From NCBI GenBank assembly GCA_937877455.1, contig CALFIU010000090.1, positions 11,552 to 75,551 of the forward strand: 64,000 bases of DNA, read 5' to 3'. A program made the position numbers and the translations under genes. The notes under the pieces were generated by a model. The model was not told where the DNA came from. It saw only the letters and a list, made by a program, of their open reading frames with translations, and ran no database searches. Positions 12,901 to 27,900 of the stretch are shown piece by piece; the first letter of the stretch is position 1, and every line of letters starts with the position of its first letter. This DNA comes from an uncultured Bacteroidales bacterium. Lineage in GTDB: Bacteria; Bacteroidota; Bacteroidia; Bacteroidales; UBA3824.

Positions 12901-15900
12901 GGTTATACTAAAAATATTTGTCTTGCTGAGGGTACATACCAACTTGCAACCGAAAATCCTGAATTGCAAAATGCTACTGGTCAATGGACTTCAAGCAAAT
13001 CTGATGGTGTACTTGGTACTGAATCTATACTTGACATAACAACAGATCTTTTGCCGCTTAACAATTCGGCAATGTTTACTTGGACTTTGAAAAAAGGTAG
13101 TCAATGCTCGGCTGTTCAAAACATTACATTAGTTAATGATGGTATTAAAGCAGAAATGACTTCATTTGACGGCAAGCCTGCTACCACCGATGGCACGGCT
13201 ATCAACACATGTAAGTCTTCTATCAACATTGTTGCTAACGATGTAAAACATATTTATGGCGAAGCATCCGAAGGTATTTGGGAGTGTATTTCTTGGCCTG
13301 CTACTGGTGTTGAATCGTCAGATATTAAATTTGCCGACCCAACCAACTTCTCTACTTCGGTAAGTGGTCTTACAGCAATTGGCTCTTACGAATTTAAATG
13401 GAGTGTTAAGAAAGGAGATTGTTCCGACGAAATTACACAACTTGTTTCGGTTCAGTCGTTTAGTATTGATGCTGACGGTACACAAGATTCAAGAACTGTT
13501 GCCGTTTGTGGCGATAAACACAATCCTGTTGGTGAAGTTTCACTTTCAGAATCAGAAATTGGTTCTATTGAATGGTCTGTTTTGAGTGGAACTGCTACTA
13601 TAACTCCTTCTACAGGTACTTTGAAACCTGAAATTTCTGGTATTACTGCTACTGGTGCTCGTATTCAACTAAAAGTTACAAGTGTTGGTGGTTGCGAAAA
13701 TACCGATTTCTTTGATATTCAAAACGGTAAACCTACTTTGACCGTTTCTAAACTTACCGATGGTGTTATTTGTGATGGAAAAGTTCTTGTAAACGGAACT
13801 GGTTCTAATCCAGATGAAGGTAAACTTGGTCAATGGATAGAGGTTAACCCAGATCCTTCTAAGAGTGGTTATTTTGCTGATGCAGATGGTAACGAAATTG
13901 CAGAAGCAGATGCTACCACTTCTAATATTTATTATGTTGGTATCAAAAACGGTAAAACCGTTACTCTCCGTTGGACTGTTACCAATACTATTTCTTCGGG
14001 CGAATGTCCTGATTATGGTGAGATTAAAATTACCAATTATCAGTTTGATGTTAATCCTGGTTATGATTTTACTGTTGCTTGCAATGCTGAGTCTTATACA
14101 ATGGATGCTCAATTGCCTACAGCTCAAAATGGTGAAACATACGAAGGAACTTGGGAACATGGTAATATTGGAAGTTTTGAAATAACTGATATTCATAATC
14201 CTAAAGCTGTTGTTAATGGATTTATGAATTCGGAATCTAACGATTATGTATGGCATGTTCAACAAACGTTGGCAGATGGTACTATTGGTTGTAATTTTGA
14301 AAAATCTATTTTAATTACAGATCCTTCGGCTACTCAAGCTGCAATTAGTACTCCATCTGATAATAATACTTACACTTGCAATGGCGAAGCTACTCTTAGT
14401 GCAAACGCTGCTAATACTAATATTGGTGAAAGTGGTCTTTGGTCTGCTGAGCCTGGCAATGGTTCTGGTAACTTTACCTCAGAATCGGAAAATGTTACTA
14501 AGGTTACTGACATGGGTTATGACGATAACACATACATTTGGACTATTACCCGTGTAACTACTAATGCTGCTGGTACTCAATTTACTTGTACTTCGCAAGA
14601 CAAGGTTACAATCTACAATAACCAAGTTTTGGCTACTATTGCTCCTGACGAACTTGAAACTTGTGATGGAGAAAATGAATCGGTTCTTATTTCTGGTAAC
14701 GATTATTCTTATTTCTCAAATGCAAGTGGCTATTGGGTTGCTAATCAAGATGTTGTTTATAACGGTTCAACAATAACAGCTAACGAACATTTTGCAGAAA
14801 ATATGACTGACATTGCTGTTAATCTTACAAAAACTGGTGATACCAAATTTACGTGGCATATCGACAAAAATGGTACTACATGTAGTGATGAAGATTTTGT
14901 TATTGTTCACAATAGCGATGTAAAAGCAGAAGTTATTGAAAAAGAAGTTCGTGTTTGCGAATCAAAGGCAACAGTTAGAGCTAAGAGTATTGCAGGAAAT
15001 ACCAATGTTTCTGGCGAATGGACATGTACTCTTGCTCATGGTACTTCTGATGCTGATGAATGTGCTGCTTACACTGCAAAAATTGTTGATCCTACTAACA
15101 ACGAAACCGAAGTTGTTGTTGACAAGTCTGGTCAATATAGTTTTGTATGGACAGTTAAAATTGGTGATGGAAAATGTACCACTTCTGACGAAGTAGTTGT
15201 TATTAACAATACGTTCACTACAGATGCTTATACTGTTGATGGTATTGATGGTAGCAATGTTATGGATGTTTGCGGAAAAACTGCAGAACTTCATGCTGAA
15301 ACTCCTGGCGACCTTGATGCTGCTAATGGCGATTACGCTATTTGGGAAGGCACTGATGTCGATAAACTTACTTGGGTACCAGAAACAGGAAAGAGTCTTT
15401 ACAATGCAACGGTTTCGGGTATTAATGGTACAGCTTCGTTACGTTGGCATGTTCATAAAAACAACTGCGATGCTTATAGTGATGTTACTATTACAGATCA
15501 AAGTGTTAAAGCAGAGGCTACCGCAGAAATTGTTACTTGTACTGGTCAAGGTTCACTTGCAGCAACAACTCCTGTAAATGCTAATGGTCATTGGGAAAAA
15601 GTTGATAACCTTTCTGTTATTGAAATTGATAATTCTGGTGATCCAAACAGCACATTTAGTGGAATGGCTGATAATTCTCAAGTTGAATTAAGATGGGTAG
15701 TTGAAAGTCCTACGCTCTCTGGTTGTAGCCAATATGCCGAAGTTAAGGTTGTTAATTATGGTTATACCAAAAATGTAAATGCAGGTGCAGATCTTTCGGT
15801 TTGCGATGAATTTGCAACTCTTAGTGGTGCTGTATTACCTGCAAACTACTCGGGTGCATGGACAGCTCCTAACTCTGATGATATTGAGTTCTGGGATTCT

Positions 15901-18900
15901 TCTGATAAAACTACTGACGGTGCTAATATTACTTCGCCTTACGTTAGTGGTTTGCAAGTTGGAGACAACACTCTTACTTGGACAATTTCTCGTACATACA
16001 CCTACGCTGACGGTGTTACTACAAAAACTTGTTCTACATCTAAGAGTATAACCGTTACTAATCGTAATCCAGGCGAGGCATCTGTTATTGCTGGTCAAAG
16101 TCGCGAACTCTGCGATGCTTCTATTATTTTAAATGCTAATGCTGCTACAGCTCCTGCTAAAGGTCATTGGGAAAGCAGCAATTCAACAGTTAGTAAGTCG
16201 GACGAAACTGCTGTTGCATGCACAATGAGCAACCTTGCTCAAGGTGAAAATGAGTTCTGGTGGGTGGTTGATATCAATGGTGAATGTCCAAACGAATCTG
16301 ATCACATTATAATTACTAATAATGCTGTTTCGGTTGACGAAGATTTTACTGCTAATGTATGTCGTGATACAGTTATTACTGTTGCCGACCCAACTAAATC
16401 TTTTGGTTCTACTGCTGCTGGCGAATGGACTGTAATTAACGGTACTGATACAGAAAATATCACTTCTATTAGTGGTGATGCCAATAACATTCTTACAGCT
16501 AATCCTCAGATGAACGGTACCACTTATGTTTGGACTGTTACTAAAGGTACTTGCTCTGCTGCTCAACAAATTACACTCAAGAATGATGGTGTTGAAGCTC
16601 ATGTTACTTCGCCTGCTGCTGAAGGTTCTACTGTTGACATTTGCGGTAGTCAAGTTCAACTTATTGCTAATGATCTTCAAACTTATCAAACAGCAAGTGG
16701 TGCTTGGGAATTGGTAGATTATCCAGCTAACAAGGTTAACAAATCGGATGTAAATATCAATCCATTAGACAAAAACGTTACCAATGTTAGCGGTATGTCT
16801 TCGGAAGGTGGATATACATTCCGTTGGACTGTTACCAAAAACGAGTGTGTTGCTACTGCTGATATTACAATTCAAGTTCAGACTGCTGATATTGATGCTG
16901 ATCGTTCTGATGATGATAATATTAAATCTATTTGTGGTCCTGATTATACTTTGAATCCGCAACTTCCTGAATCTTATGATAAAGTTTATTGGTATGTTTC
17001 GGGTGGTAATGGAAAACTCGTTGGTGCAACAAATAAAACAGTTGCTATTAATGGTGTAGATGTAACTGCCGATTTTGTTGAAACTGTTACTCCAAAAATT
17101 ACTGGACTTACTTCTAGTGGAACAACTGTTCAGTTGGTTGTTATTCGTGGTAATTGTACTCTAATCGATAAGGTTACTATTACTAATGATAAGGTTACTG
17201 CCGAAATTACGGCTAATCCTACATTTGTTTGTAGCGAAAACGAAGTTATTCAACTTTCGGCATCGCAAGGTACATCAGGTAAGTGGGAAAAGGTTGACGA
17301 AGGTGATAAACTTGGCGACTTTACCATGGCTACAGATAATCCTTACACAGAATATTCTGGTATTCAACAAGGTGAAACCACAACTTTGAGATGGACTGTT
17401 CGTAATACTCTTGCTGATGGTACATATTGTGAACATGATACCACAATTCAAATTACAAATGAAGGTTTCAAAGCTAATGCAGGAAATAATGTTATTACAG
17501 ATTGTTCTGATAGTTACTATATGACTGCAACTTTGCCCGCCGATACTTACATTGGTAAGTGGACTAACACTGGTGGTACAACTGCTGTAATAGAACATAC
17601 CGATGATGAAAATATTTCTGATAAATCTAATGCTTTGGTTACCAATTTGAGCAACACGCAGGTTAATAAATTTACTTGGACTGTTACCTCGCCTAAGGGT
17701 TGTAAAGATCAGGCAGAAGTTCAGATAACTAACAATCGTCCTGGAAATGTGGATATTACAAGTCCTGTAGATGGTATTGCTATCTGCTCTAACTCTGCTG
17801 GCGAATATAACGAACTTAGCGCACCTCAATATACTCCTGCAAGTGCAACTGGTACTTGGACTGTTAATGGGTCGTCAGAAAATATTTCTAATTCAACTGC
17901 ATTTGCAGCTCGTGTTTCGGGTCTAAAACCTGGTGAAAACACTATTACATGGACTGTTACTAATCCTAATGGTGCAAACGATGTTTGTTCAGTGCCTGTA
18001 ACTCGTACTATTTTTAACGACTACTTTGAGGCTACAATCACCACAAAAGATCAAGTTATCTGTGGTGATGCTGTTCAACTTATTGCCCTTGATCCTGCTC
18101 AGTTTAATGGTTCTACAGGCGAATGGTCTTCTAATCGTGATGATGAAGGTATTACTTATGGAAACAAAACAAACTATATAACTTCAGTTTCTGGTTTGCC
18201 TACTGGTAAAACAATATTTACTTGGAAAGTTACTTCATCACTTGGTGATAAATCTGAATGCGGTGATAATGGTACAAAGTCTGCTACTGTTACAATCGAC
18301 AATCAAAAACTTACAACTTTTGAAACCGCAACAATTACTGTTGATGGTGCAGACGAAAATGGTCGTCTTTGTGTAACATACACCAACCTTATTCCTCCTA
18401 TTGAATCGGGTTGGGAAGGTACTTGGGAACTTGTTGAAGTGCCAGCTAATGCACCTGCACCAGCTTCTACTCTCAATGGCAATCAATTGATATTGACTGA
18501 TATTACTGCAAGTCCTGGCGATCCTTACACTTATCGTTGGAATATTAAAAACACTAATAATGATCAGTGTACTGCATCTAAAGAGGTTACTTTCTATGAT
18601 AATAATTTCGATACTTACGCATATTTCACAAATGGAGCTAAGGCTACTTTGATGAATGTTTGCGGTGATGGTACCGATAGGGTACTTAATCTCGCAGCTA
18701 AAAACCATGGTAGTTATGCTGTTGCAGAGTGGCAATATAGTGATGATGAAATAGAAATTGATGAACCGTCATCATCTTCTTCTGCTTTTGTGCTTAAGGC
18801 TGGTAAAGCATCTCTTGTTTGGCATGTAGAAAAAGATGGTTGTAAAGCTGATGCTTCTCTTACTGTAAAGAATGTTATGCCTATTGTTGCTGATAAATCT

Positions 18901-21900
18901 TATACAGTTTGTGATGTTAAGGCTAATATACAAATAGACAATGATTTACAAGCTGGCGAAAGTGGCGAATGGAAATACTATGGTGGTGGTGCTACTGATA
19001 TGAATCCTAAGGGCGAACCCGCCACCACTGTTACTGGTCTTGCTAAAAACGCTACTACAGAGCTTAAATGGATTGTTACTACTTCTGCTCTTGAAGGGTG
19101 CGAAAACACAGCAACCGTTAAAATTACCAACCTCAAACCAGAGGCTAATGCTGGTCAAGATGTTCCTTCAACTTGTGAGGTTGAATATCCGCTTGAAGGA
19201 AACGAAGTTGCTAATTACAAAGGTAGTTGGGCTGTAGTTTCTGGCGCATCAACAGTTGGATTCTCTACCGACAATTCTATAGCTGTTAACCGTGTTGTTG
19301 GACTTGGTTACGGAGAAACTATTTTGTCGTGGACTTTGACTTCTGAAGATGATGAATCTTGTTTTGATACCGACCAAATTTCTATTACAAGCGACCGTGT
19401 TGCTACCGCTTCTATTAATACATCTAAGACAGTAAGTGAAACTTGTGATGGTAATGTTACTCTTTATGCTAACGAATTACCTTCTACACTTTCTAACATA
19501 AAAGGTTATTGGTCAACTACTTCGTCGGCAAAAGATCAGATGGCGTGGACAGGTAGTACAGAGTTTACTGCTCAAGTAAGTGGTCTTGCACTTGATGCTA
19601 ATGTATTCTACTGGCATCTTGAAGGTAATTGTCCATCAGTTTCTGAAGGATATACAATTACTAATAATATGGTTGTTCCAAGCATTGATGAAACAACACT
19701 TTACTCTTGCGATGGTACAGCTACTCTTGAAGCTCACAACAATAGCGTTGAGTATCCAGGTAGCAAGGGTGTATGGTCTTACAAGTCTGGTATTGCTGAT
19801 GTTCAAATTGAAGATAATACTAATTACAAAACTGCAGTTTCTGGTATTCCTGCTAAGGGTGAAACTTTCACTTGGACATTAACTAAAGGTACTTGCGAAA
19901 GGAGCGAAGATGTAACCGTTGTTAATTGCAATGTTCCTGCTGTTCTTGCTCAAACTGTAAAACCAATTTGTGGCGACACTGTTAATCTTGTTGCAGAAAG
20001 CATTACTGCTTATGCAGGATCTAAAGGTCAATGGCTATGTACCGATGTTCCAACAGAAAATGGAATTGCCGTTTCTGATGTTAACATTGTTAACGATGGT
20101 TTGTATAAGGCTTATGCTGAAGGTTTAACTGCAAAAGGTAAATATATTTTCACTTGGACAGTTTGGACAGAGGGCGGTGTTGATGAAAACGGCAATCCGA
20201 TTAAACGTTGCGAAAAAACAGCACAAGTTGAGGTTACAAAGGCAGACTTTACTGTTGATGCTTACACTGCTAACCAAAGCGACAAAGACAACAATATAAG
20301 TGTTTGTGGTAGTTCGCATGTTCTTAGCGGAGAACAAATTACCGATGGCGTTGGTTATTGGTCGTTAAGCAATACAGAGAAAGTAGATGAGTTGGATGGT
20401 GTTAAGATTGAAAACTCTGATAAATATAATGCTAAGGTTACAGGAATACCTACTACTGGTGTTTACGCTTATTGGACTGTAACTGCTAATGGTTGTACAG
20501 CACAAGACAAAGTAAAACTTACCAACAACTTTGTTGAGGCCACAGTTAACATTACAACCGATCCTATTTGCGACGGTATTGTTAATCTCGTTGGTAATAA
20601 CACCGAAAATGATGATAATCTTTCTGGTGTATGGACCAAACGTAGCAACGAGGCTGCTGGCAAATTTACTTCTGATCCAACTAACTATCAAGCTGTTTAC
20701 GAAGGAATTCCTAATAATAGTCAAGTTGATCTTGTTTGGACTATAACCCGCACTATTAGCGATGTTGTTTCAGGACAACTTACTTGTACCGATGATACGA
20801 TTGTTACTATTGTAAATAGTGGATTTACAATCTCGGCTGGTAGCAATGATGTTACCGAATGTGTTGCTGATGGTGTTGATGATCGTACTTCTACTTATGA
20901 TTTGAAAGCTACTATGCCTGCTGGTGCTAATGGTTATTGGCAGTCTGACAAGGCAGATGTTCTCTTTAATGGAGAATCTACTTGCGATCAAGCCGAAGTT
21001 ACTGTTACAAATCTTCCTCAAGGTACTACAACATTTACTTGGAATGTAGAACTTAACGGTTGCAAAAAATCTGCTGAAGTTCAAATTACTAACAATTCGG
21101 TTGATTTGGCTGTAATAAATTATCCTAATGCTGGTGAGGTTTGCAGCGAATCGTTTACTGCAAGTGCTAATGCTCCTGTATATGGTACTGGCGTTTGGAA
21201 TAACAAAGGTGTTGCAACAATTGAGCCTGCATCTGTTAATGTTGCTAATGTTTCGGGTCTTGAACCTAATAGCACTGCAACTCTTATTTGGACTGTTACT
21301 AAAGAAAATGCTATTTACGATGCCAACGGAAATGTTTTGCGTAGAAAAGATGCTTGTAAATCGCAGGCTTCTGTTGAAATTACCAACAAATATTTTGAGG
21401 CTGTAATTAATAAGGCAAATCTTGCATCTGAAATTTGTAACGATAAATTTGAAATTTCTGCACAAGACCCGTCTAAATATGGTATGACAGGAAAATGGGA
21501 TTGGGACGACAAAACCAATGTAACGCTTGCTGATGGATATACCGAAACCGACCTTGAAGTTGTTTTTGAAGGTTTGCAAGTTGGTAGAGCTGTTACTTTC
21601 ACATGGACTGTTGGCGAAGGTAGTTCTTGTAGGCCAGAAGGTAAATCTGACGAATTTACCGTTACAAATAGCAAAGTTGTTGCTAATGCTGGTGCTAAGA
21701 ATCGTGTTGCTTGCGATGCTGATTTTGCTCTTATCGCTAAACCTTTGGCATCAAGCACCAATGGTACTTGGAGTTTGGTTTCTACTTCGGTTGCCGATTA
21801 TGTAGAATCTATAGAAAATCCGAAAATTGAAAATGCCGTTGTTCATAATTTAACGGCTGGTAAATACGTTTTCAATTGGCATGTTGAATCTAATGGCGGT

Positions 21901-24900
21901 GCTTGCTACGATGATGAAGAAGTAACTGTTGATATGAACAAGTTTGCTGTTGATGCAGATATTAATGCTGATGGTGATAATCACAATGTTTGTGATAGCA
22001 AGATTGTTATTACCGCTTCTTCACCGAAGTACAATGATATAGATTCTTCTTATTGGACTATTGATGGTGTTAAAATAGATGATAATCGTGTTGATAATAA
22101 CAACTTCACTATAGAAAATCTTGGTGTTGGCGAAACTATATCGCTTGTTTGGAACGAACGTCGCGATGGTTGTTTCGATAATGATAGAATTAACGTAATT
22201 AATATTCAACCGCTTGCAACTGCTGAATATGAATACGAAACTTGCGATGGTTCCGTTACTCTTAATGCAACAATTAATCCTAACACCAATGGTCAATGGG
22301 TTAAAACTGGTGATTACTCTGGTTATCTTGAAGATACTGAAGTTGGCAATGCAAAAACTACTTATTCAGGAATGGCCGACAATAGCAAAGCCGAACTTAA
22401 ATGGGTGGTTACTTCGCTTGCTGACGAAACTTGTACCAACGAAAATACTGCTGTTATAACCAATCATGCTGTTTCTCTTACAATTGGTGGAGAAACAAGC
22501 GTTTGTAGCACAGAAGTTGAAGTTACATCTTCGTTGCCTGCAGGTTACACTGGTGTATGGAGTTGTGCTACAGCTACGGTAGATGGTGATGCTAACGTTG
22601 CTTCTTCTGATGCAGATGCTAAGGTTTCGGCTAAATTTGTTGGTCTTAGCAAGGGCGCAAATATTATCACTTGGACGGTTACAAATTCTAATGGCAAGAA
22701 ATCTTGTCCTCAATCGTTTACAAAAACTATTTACAACACTATTCCAGAGACAGCACAGTTGAGCATGGCTACTCCGTATGAAACTTGCGACGAAGCTATC
22801 GAAATTTCCGCTGTTGCTCCTCAAAATACCGAAACAACAAAACCTACTTGGGTTGTTGTAAGTGGTAGTGGTAACATTGTAGATGGTAAAGAAAATCTTC
22901 CTACTTCAGAAATTGAAAATATGATGCCTGGTCAAGACATCAAGGTTACTTACACTCTTACAAATATTGCAACTAATTGTTCGTCAGAACCTGTCGAACT
23001 TATTATTCAAAATCATAGAGTGGCTGCTGTTGTTGATAGCGATGAATTGTCGGTTTGCAGCAACGTTGCTACTCTCAAAGCCGAAAACCCAGAAAACACT
23101 TACAAGGTTAAGGGTGTTTGGCAATCTACCTCTGCTAATGTAAGTGGCGAAGATGCAACTGTTACTTCTACCAACGCATACGAAGCAACATTTGAAAACA
23201 TTGCATCTCCTTCTGAAACATTTACATGGACTGTTGAAAATGGAAAATGTAAAGATTCTAAAACCGTTAAGGTTACTAACAACTATGTAGAGCCTATTGT
23301 TGACACTGCATCGTTTGTAATTTGCGATACTAAGACTGTGCTTTCGGCTCAGAAAGTTAGTGGCGCAGGTCAAAAAGGTCATTGGGAACTTATTAAGTAT
23401 CCTACTCCGGGTATGGAAGCAAGCGATATTAGTTTTACTGCAAGTGAAGCTGTAACTGATGTTAATGGTCTTACTCAAAATGGTACTTATCAGTTTGCAT
23501 GGGTAACAGCAAAACTCAACAACAATGGTGATACACTTTGTCGTGATCAAGCTCTTGTTACAATTAGCAACAAGATGTTTACTGTTGATGCCGATCAAAA
23601 ATATGTATCTAACGTTGTAAGTGGTTGTAAAGACACTTACACCTTGTCGGCACAAGAAATTGATGGCGGTGTAGGTACTTGGTCGCTTGTTGGTTCTGGT
23701 GATATTACCGACTACATCTCGTCTGATGATATACATAATGCTAAAGCTGTTGTAAGCGGTATTACTACTGATGTTGTTCTTAAATGGACTGTAAAAGTTA
23801 GTGGCGGTTGCTCTAAGGAAGATCAAGTTACCATTTACAACAATTATGTAAAAGCAGTGGCTAATTCAACAAAAGAACCTATTTGCGATGGTATTGCTAC
23901 TGTTGCAGGTAATGATATTAGCCTTAACGACAATTATTCGGGTGTTTGGACAAAGATTAATACATCTGATGATGGAAACTTCTCTATCTATCCTGACGAC
24001 CCAACAACTTCACAAGCTACTTATAATGACATTCCTGCTGGTAAAACTGTAGGATTGCGTTGGACATTCAAAAATCGTTACAAAGACATCGAAAAATCGC
24101 AAATAGAGGGTTCTACCGTTTATGGTTATTGCGAAGATGTTGCTGATGTTTATCTAACAAACAACCAATTTACAGTAAGTGCTGGTCAAAATGGTGTTAT
24201 TACTTGTGAACCTTCTGATGATGAAATAGCAACTGGCTATCAATATACATTAGATGCTGAAGCTGGTTCTACTGGATATTGGACTTCTAATAACGAAGAT
24301 GTTGAATATTCCGACTCTACCGATCCTAAGGCTAAGATTAAAAACTTAACTCGCGACTACACAAATACATTTACTTGGCACGCAACTAAAAATGGTTGTA
24401 CTGCTGAAGGCATTGTTGAAGTAGAAAATAATCGTGTTGACGATGCTGTTATTACTAATGTTGATGGAAAAGCTTGGGTAAGCGAATCAAATGTTCACAC
24501 TATTTGCAGCAACTCGTTTGGTATTATTGCTCAACAAGTTAAATATGGTGATGCTAAATGGTGGAGTACAGATCCAGTTTCTATAAGTGGTGAATCTACT
24601 TCTTACTCTGCAACAGTTTCTGGTCTCAACAACAATTCAAATGCTACTTTGTATTGGACTGTTACCAAATCTAACGGAATACTTGGTGAATGTAAGAAAG
24701 AAACTTCTGTTAAGGTTTCTAATAAATACTTTGATGCTAAAATTATTACTCCGAGTCAAACACTTTGCGATGGTGAATTTGACCTCGAAGCTGAAGACCC
24801 ATCGGTTTATGGTGTATCTGGTAGATGGGAACTTTCTAACGGCAATGTTACAATGCCAGAAGAAAGCGATCTTTCTAACAACAAGATTCATGTAACTGGT

Positions 24901-27900
24901 CTTGCTGCAGGCGCAGCCGCTACTTTCAATTGGATTGTTGGCGAAGATGCTGCTTGTCCTTCTATAACTCGTACGGTTACAATTACTAATAATGGTGTTT
25001 ATGCTGGTGAAGATACCGAACTTTCTCCTGTATGTACTTCAACAGCAACTCTTGCACCTCCTGTTACTTTGCGTAATGGTACTGTTGGTGCATGGGTTCT
25101 TACTGGTGGTGTTAACTATGATAAGGTTGGATTCGATAATAGTGGTGAGGTAGATGGTAATACCGTTGTTACTGCTGGTGATCCTAATGCCGAACTTACA
25201 AATCTCGAATACAGCACTTATACTTTGCGTTGGCTTGTAAATTCTGCCGATGGTAAATGTTATGACGAAGCTGTTGTTACTTTGCCAAGCAACGGATTTA
25301 CTGTTAGAGCTGATATGAAGTCTGTTAATGGTAAACATCAAGTTTGTGATGATCATATTGCAATTACTGCTTCTCCGCGTGCACCTAAGACAGATAACGT
25401 TGATAATAGAGGTGAATGGAGTGTTATTACATCAGGTGTTGAAACTACTTCTACCGACAATGTAATCACAATCACAGGTATTAAACCTACTGCTACTATA
25501 AATATTAAGTGGACTGAATACCGCGATGGTTGTTCGGCAGATTCTACTGTTACAATAGAAAACATTCAACCTTCGGCTTCGGCTCAGCAATATGTTGAAA
25601 CCTGCGATGGTGATGCTAATTTGGTGGCTAATGAGTCTGAACATGGCACTGGACATTGGGAAGTTGTTCCTACTTACTCTGGTACTCTTGAAAATGCTGA
25701 CGAAGAAAATGCTACTCTCAAGAACATCGACAATGCAAAAACTTCGTATGTAAATTGGGTAGTTGTGTCAGAATACGACGAAAGTTGTACTACTATTGTT
25801 CCAGTTGAAGTAGTTAACTTTAAATATGATGTTAAGGTTTCTACCGAATCTGATATTACATGTAAGGATAAGATTACTGTCTATGGTGATTTGCCAGAAA
25901 ACTATACTGGCGTTTGGACAACTTCTGACGGTGGCGACTTTGATGGCGAAACCTCAGTTGTTGATCAAACAAAGACCGTTGTTACCAACCTTCATACTGG
26001 TATCAACCACATAACTTGGACTCTTACTCCAACCACTCAAAAACAGCAGAACTGTCCGCAATCTGATACTAAGATTGTTATCAATAATGCTGCTCCTACC
26101 GCAGTTATCACTACTGAGCCACATGCTGTTTGTGATGGCAATGTAACGCTTAAAGCTTCTAATCCAAATATCACTGGTGTTTCTGGCGAATGGGCTTGTA
26201 CAATAGGTGGTGTTAGCATTCCTGACGAAAGTAAAGGTAAGGACGAAATTTCACTTTCAGGTCTTGCAAAAGGTGTTAACACATTTACATGGCAACTTAC
26301 AAAGGTTACCGATGGTTATGATTTGAAATGTACTTCTAATGTTGCCGAAATAACCATTAACAACAATATGGTTAATGCAGGTGAGGATGAAGTGGTATCT
26401 GACCTTTGCGATGATTTCTACACTGTTTCTGCTACTAAGACCGATGATAATGCAAATGCATATTGGTCGTCAACTTATGGTGCTACGGTTGAAGGTTCTT
26501 CCGAAACAACTACTACAGCTCTTACTGCTAAGTTTGAAAATATCCCTGCAACTGGAGAAACGTTTGTTTGGACAATTTACAAAGGCGATGATGATAATCG
26601 TTGTCAAGACAGCAAAAACGTTACTGTTTATAACAATTATGTTCCTGCAACAATTGTTGCTGGATTTGAAAATAGAATAGTTTGTACTTCAGATCACATT
26701 GAACTTCGTGCAGAAAGTATCGAAGATTATTCTAACGCTCATGGACATTGGGAAATTGAACAATGTCCCGACAACAAGATGCCTTGTAGCGATATTACAT
26801 TCGACAACAACGACAATACAACCAATGTAGTATCAGTTTCGGGTCTTGATAAATCTGGTACATACAAATTCAAATGGGTTGTTTCTAAAACGGTTGGCGG
26901 CGTAGATGTTTGCCCTGCTTCGGCTATTGCTACTGTTGTTAACAATGCGTTTACAACTGATGCTGAAAATAATCCTGAATATGTAAACAATCGCATTAGC
27001 ATTTGCGAAACAAGTCGCGTACTTAATGCAACTCCTGCTCCTACTGGATATGTTGGTACTTGGATTGGTGGCGATATTCAAAATGATGATGTTCATAACC
27101 CCAATGCTACTGCTATTAACATTCCTCAAGGTGGCGATGTTACTCTTACTTGGTCTGTTGTTCCTGAAACTTGGACTGACGATGTAGCTACACATGTTGG
27201 TTGCTCGGCCGAAAGCAATGTAATTATTTACAACAATTTTGTAAAAGCTATTGCTACTGCTCCTGAATCTGTTTGTGAAGATAAAGTAGCCGCTGTTGGT
27301 AACAATACTGTTGACGATGATTTGCTCCATGGTTATTGGACTAAGTTTGATGAAAATCAAGAGGGTGATTTCTCTACTGATACTGGTGAATATCAAGTTA
27401 CTTACGAAGGCTTTGATTCTAACAAACGCATTGGTCTTGTATGGCACTTGCAAGCCGACTATCTCGATCCTGTAACTGGAAATGTCGCTGGATATTGCGA
27501 AGATCAAGCTTCGGTATTTGTTACCAACAATAATTTTGCCCTTACAATCAACGCTGATGATGTAACAGACAATTGCTCTGATACTTATAAATTATCAGGT
27601 GGTATTCCAGGCGACGGTGCTGTTGGTACTTGGGAATGTAACAACGGTGTTACATACGTTTCTTCAGACCTTACTAAGTATCCTAACGGACAAAACGACC
27701 CGAATGTTACAATAGAAGGTCTTAGCAACAAAACTCCTAACACGTTTGTTTGGACTGTAGAATACAACAATTGCATAAACAAAGCTCAAGTTACCATCAC
27801 TAACAATTCTGTTGATGATGCTGAAATTACCACTGCTGGTGGCAACCATAGTACACTTGACATTTGTTCTGATACTTATGTTGTTCAAGCTGTTCCAGTA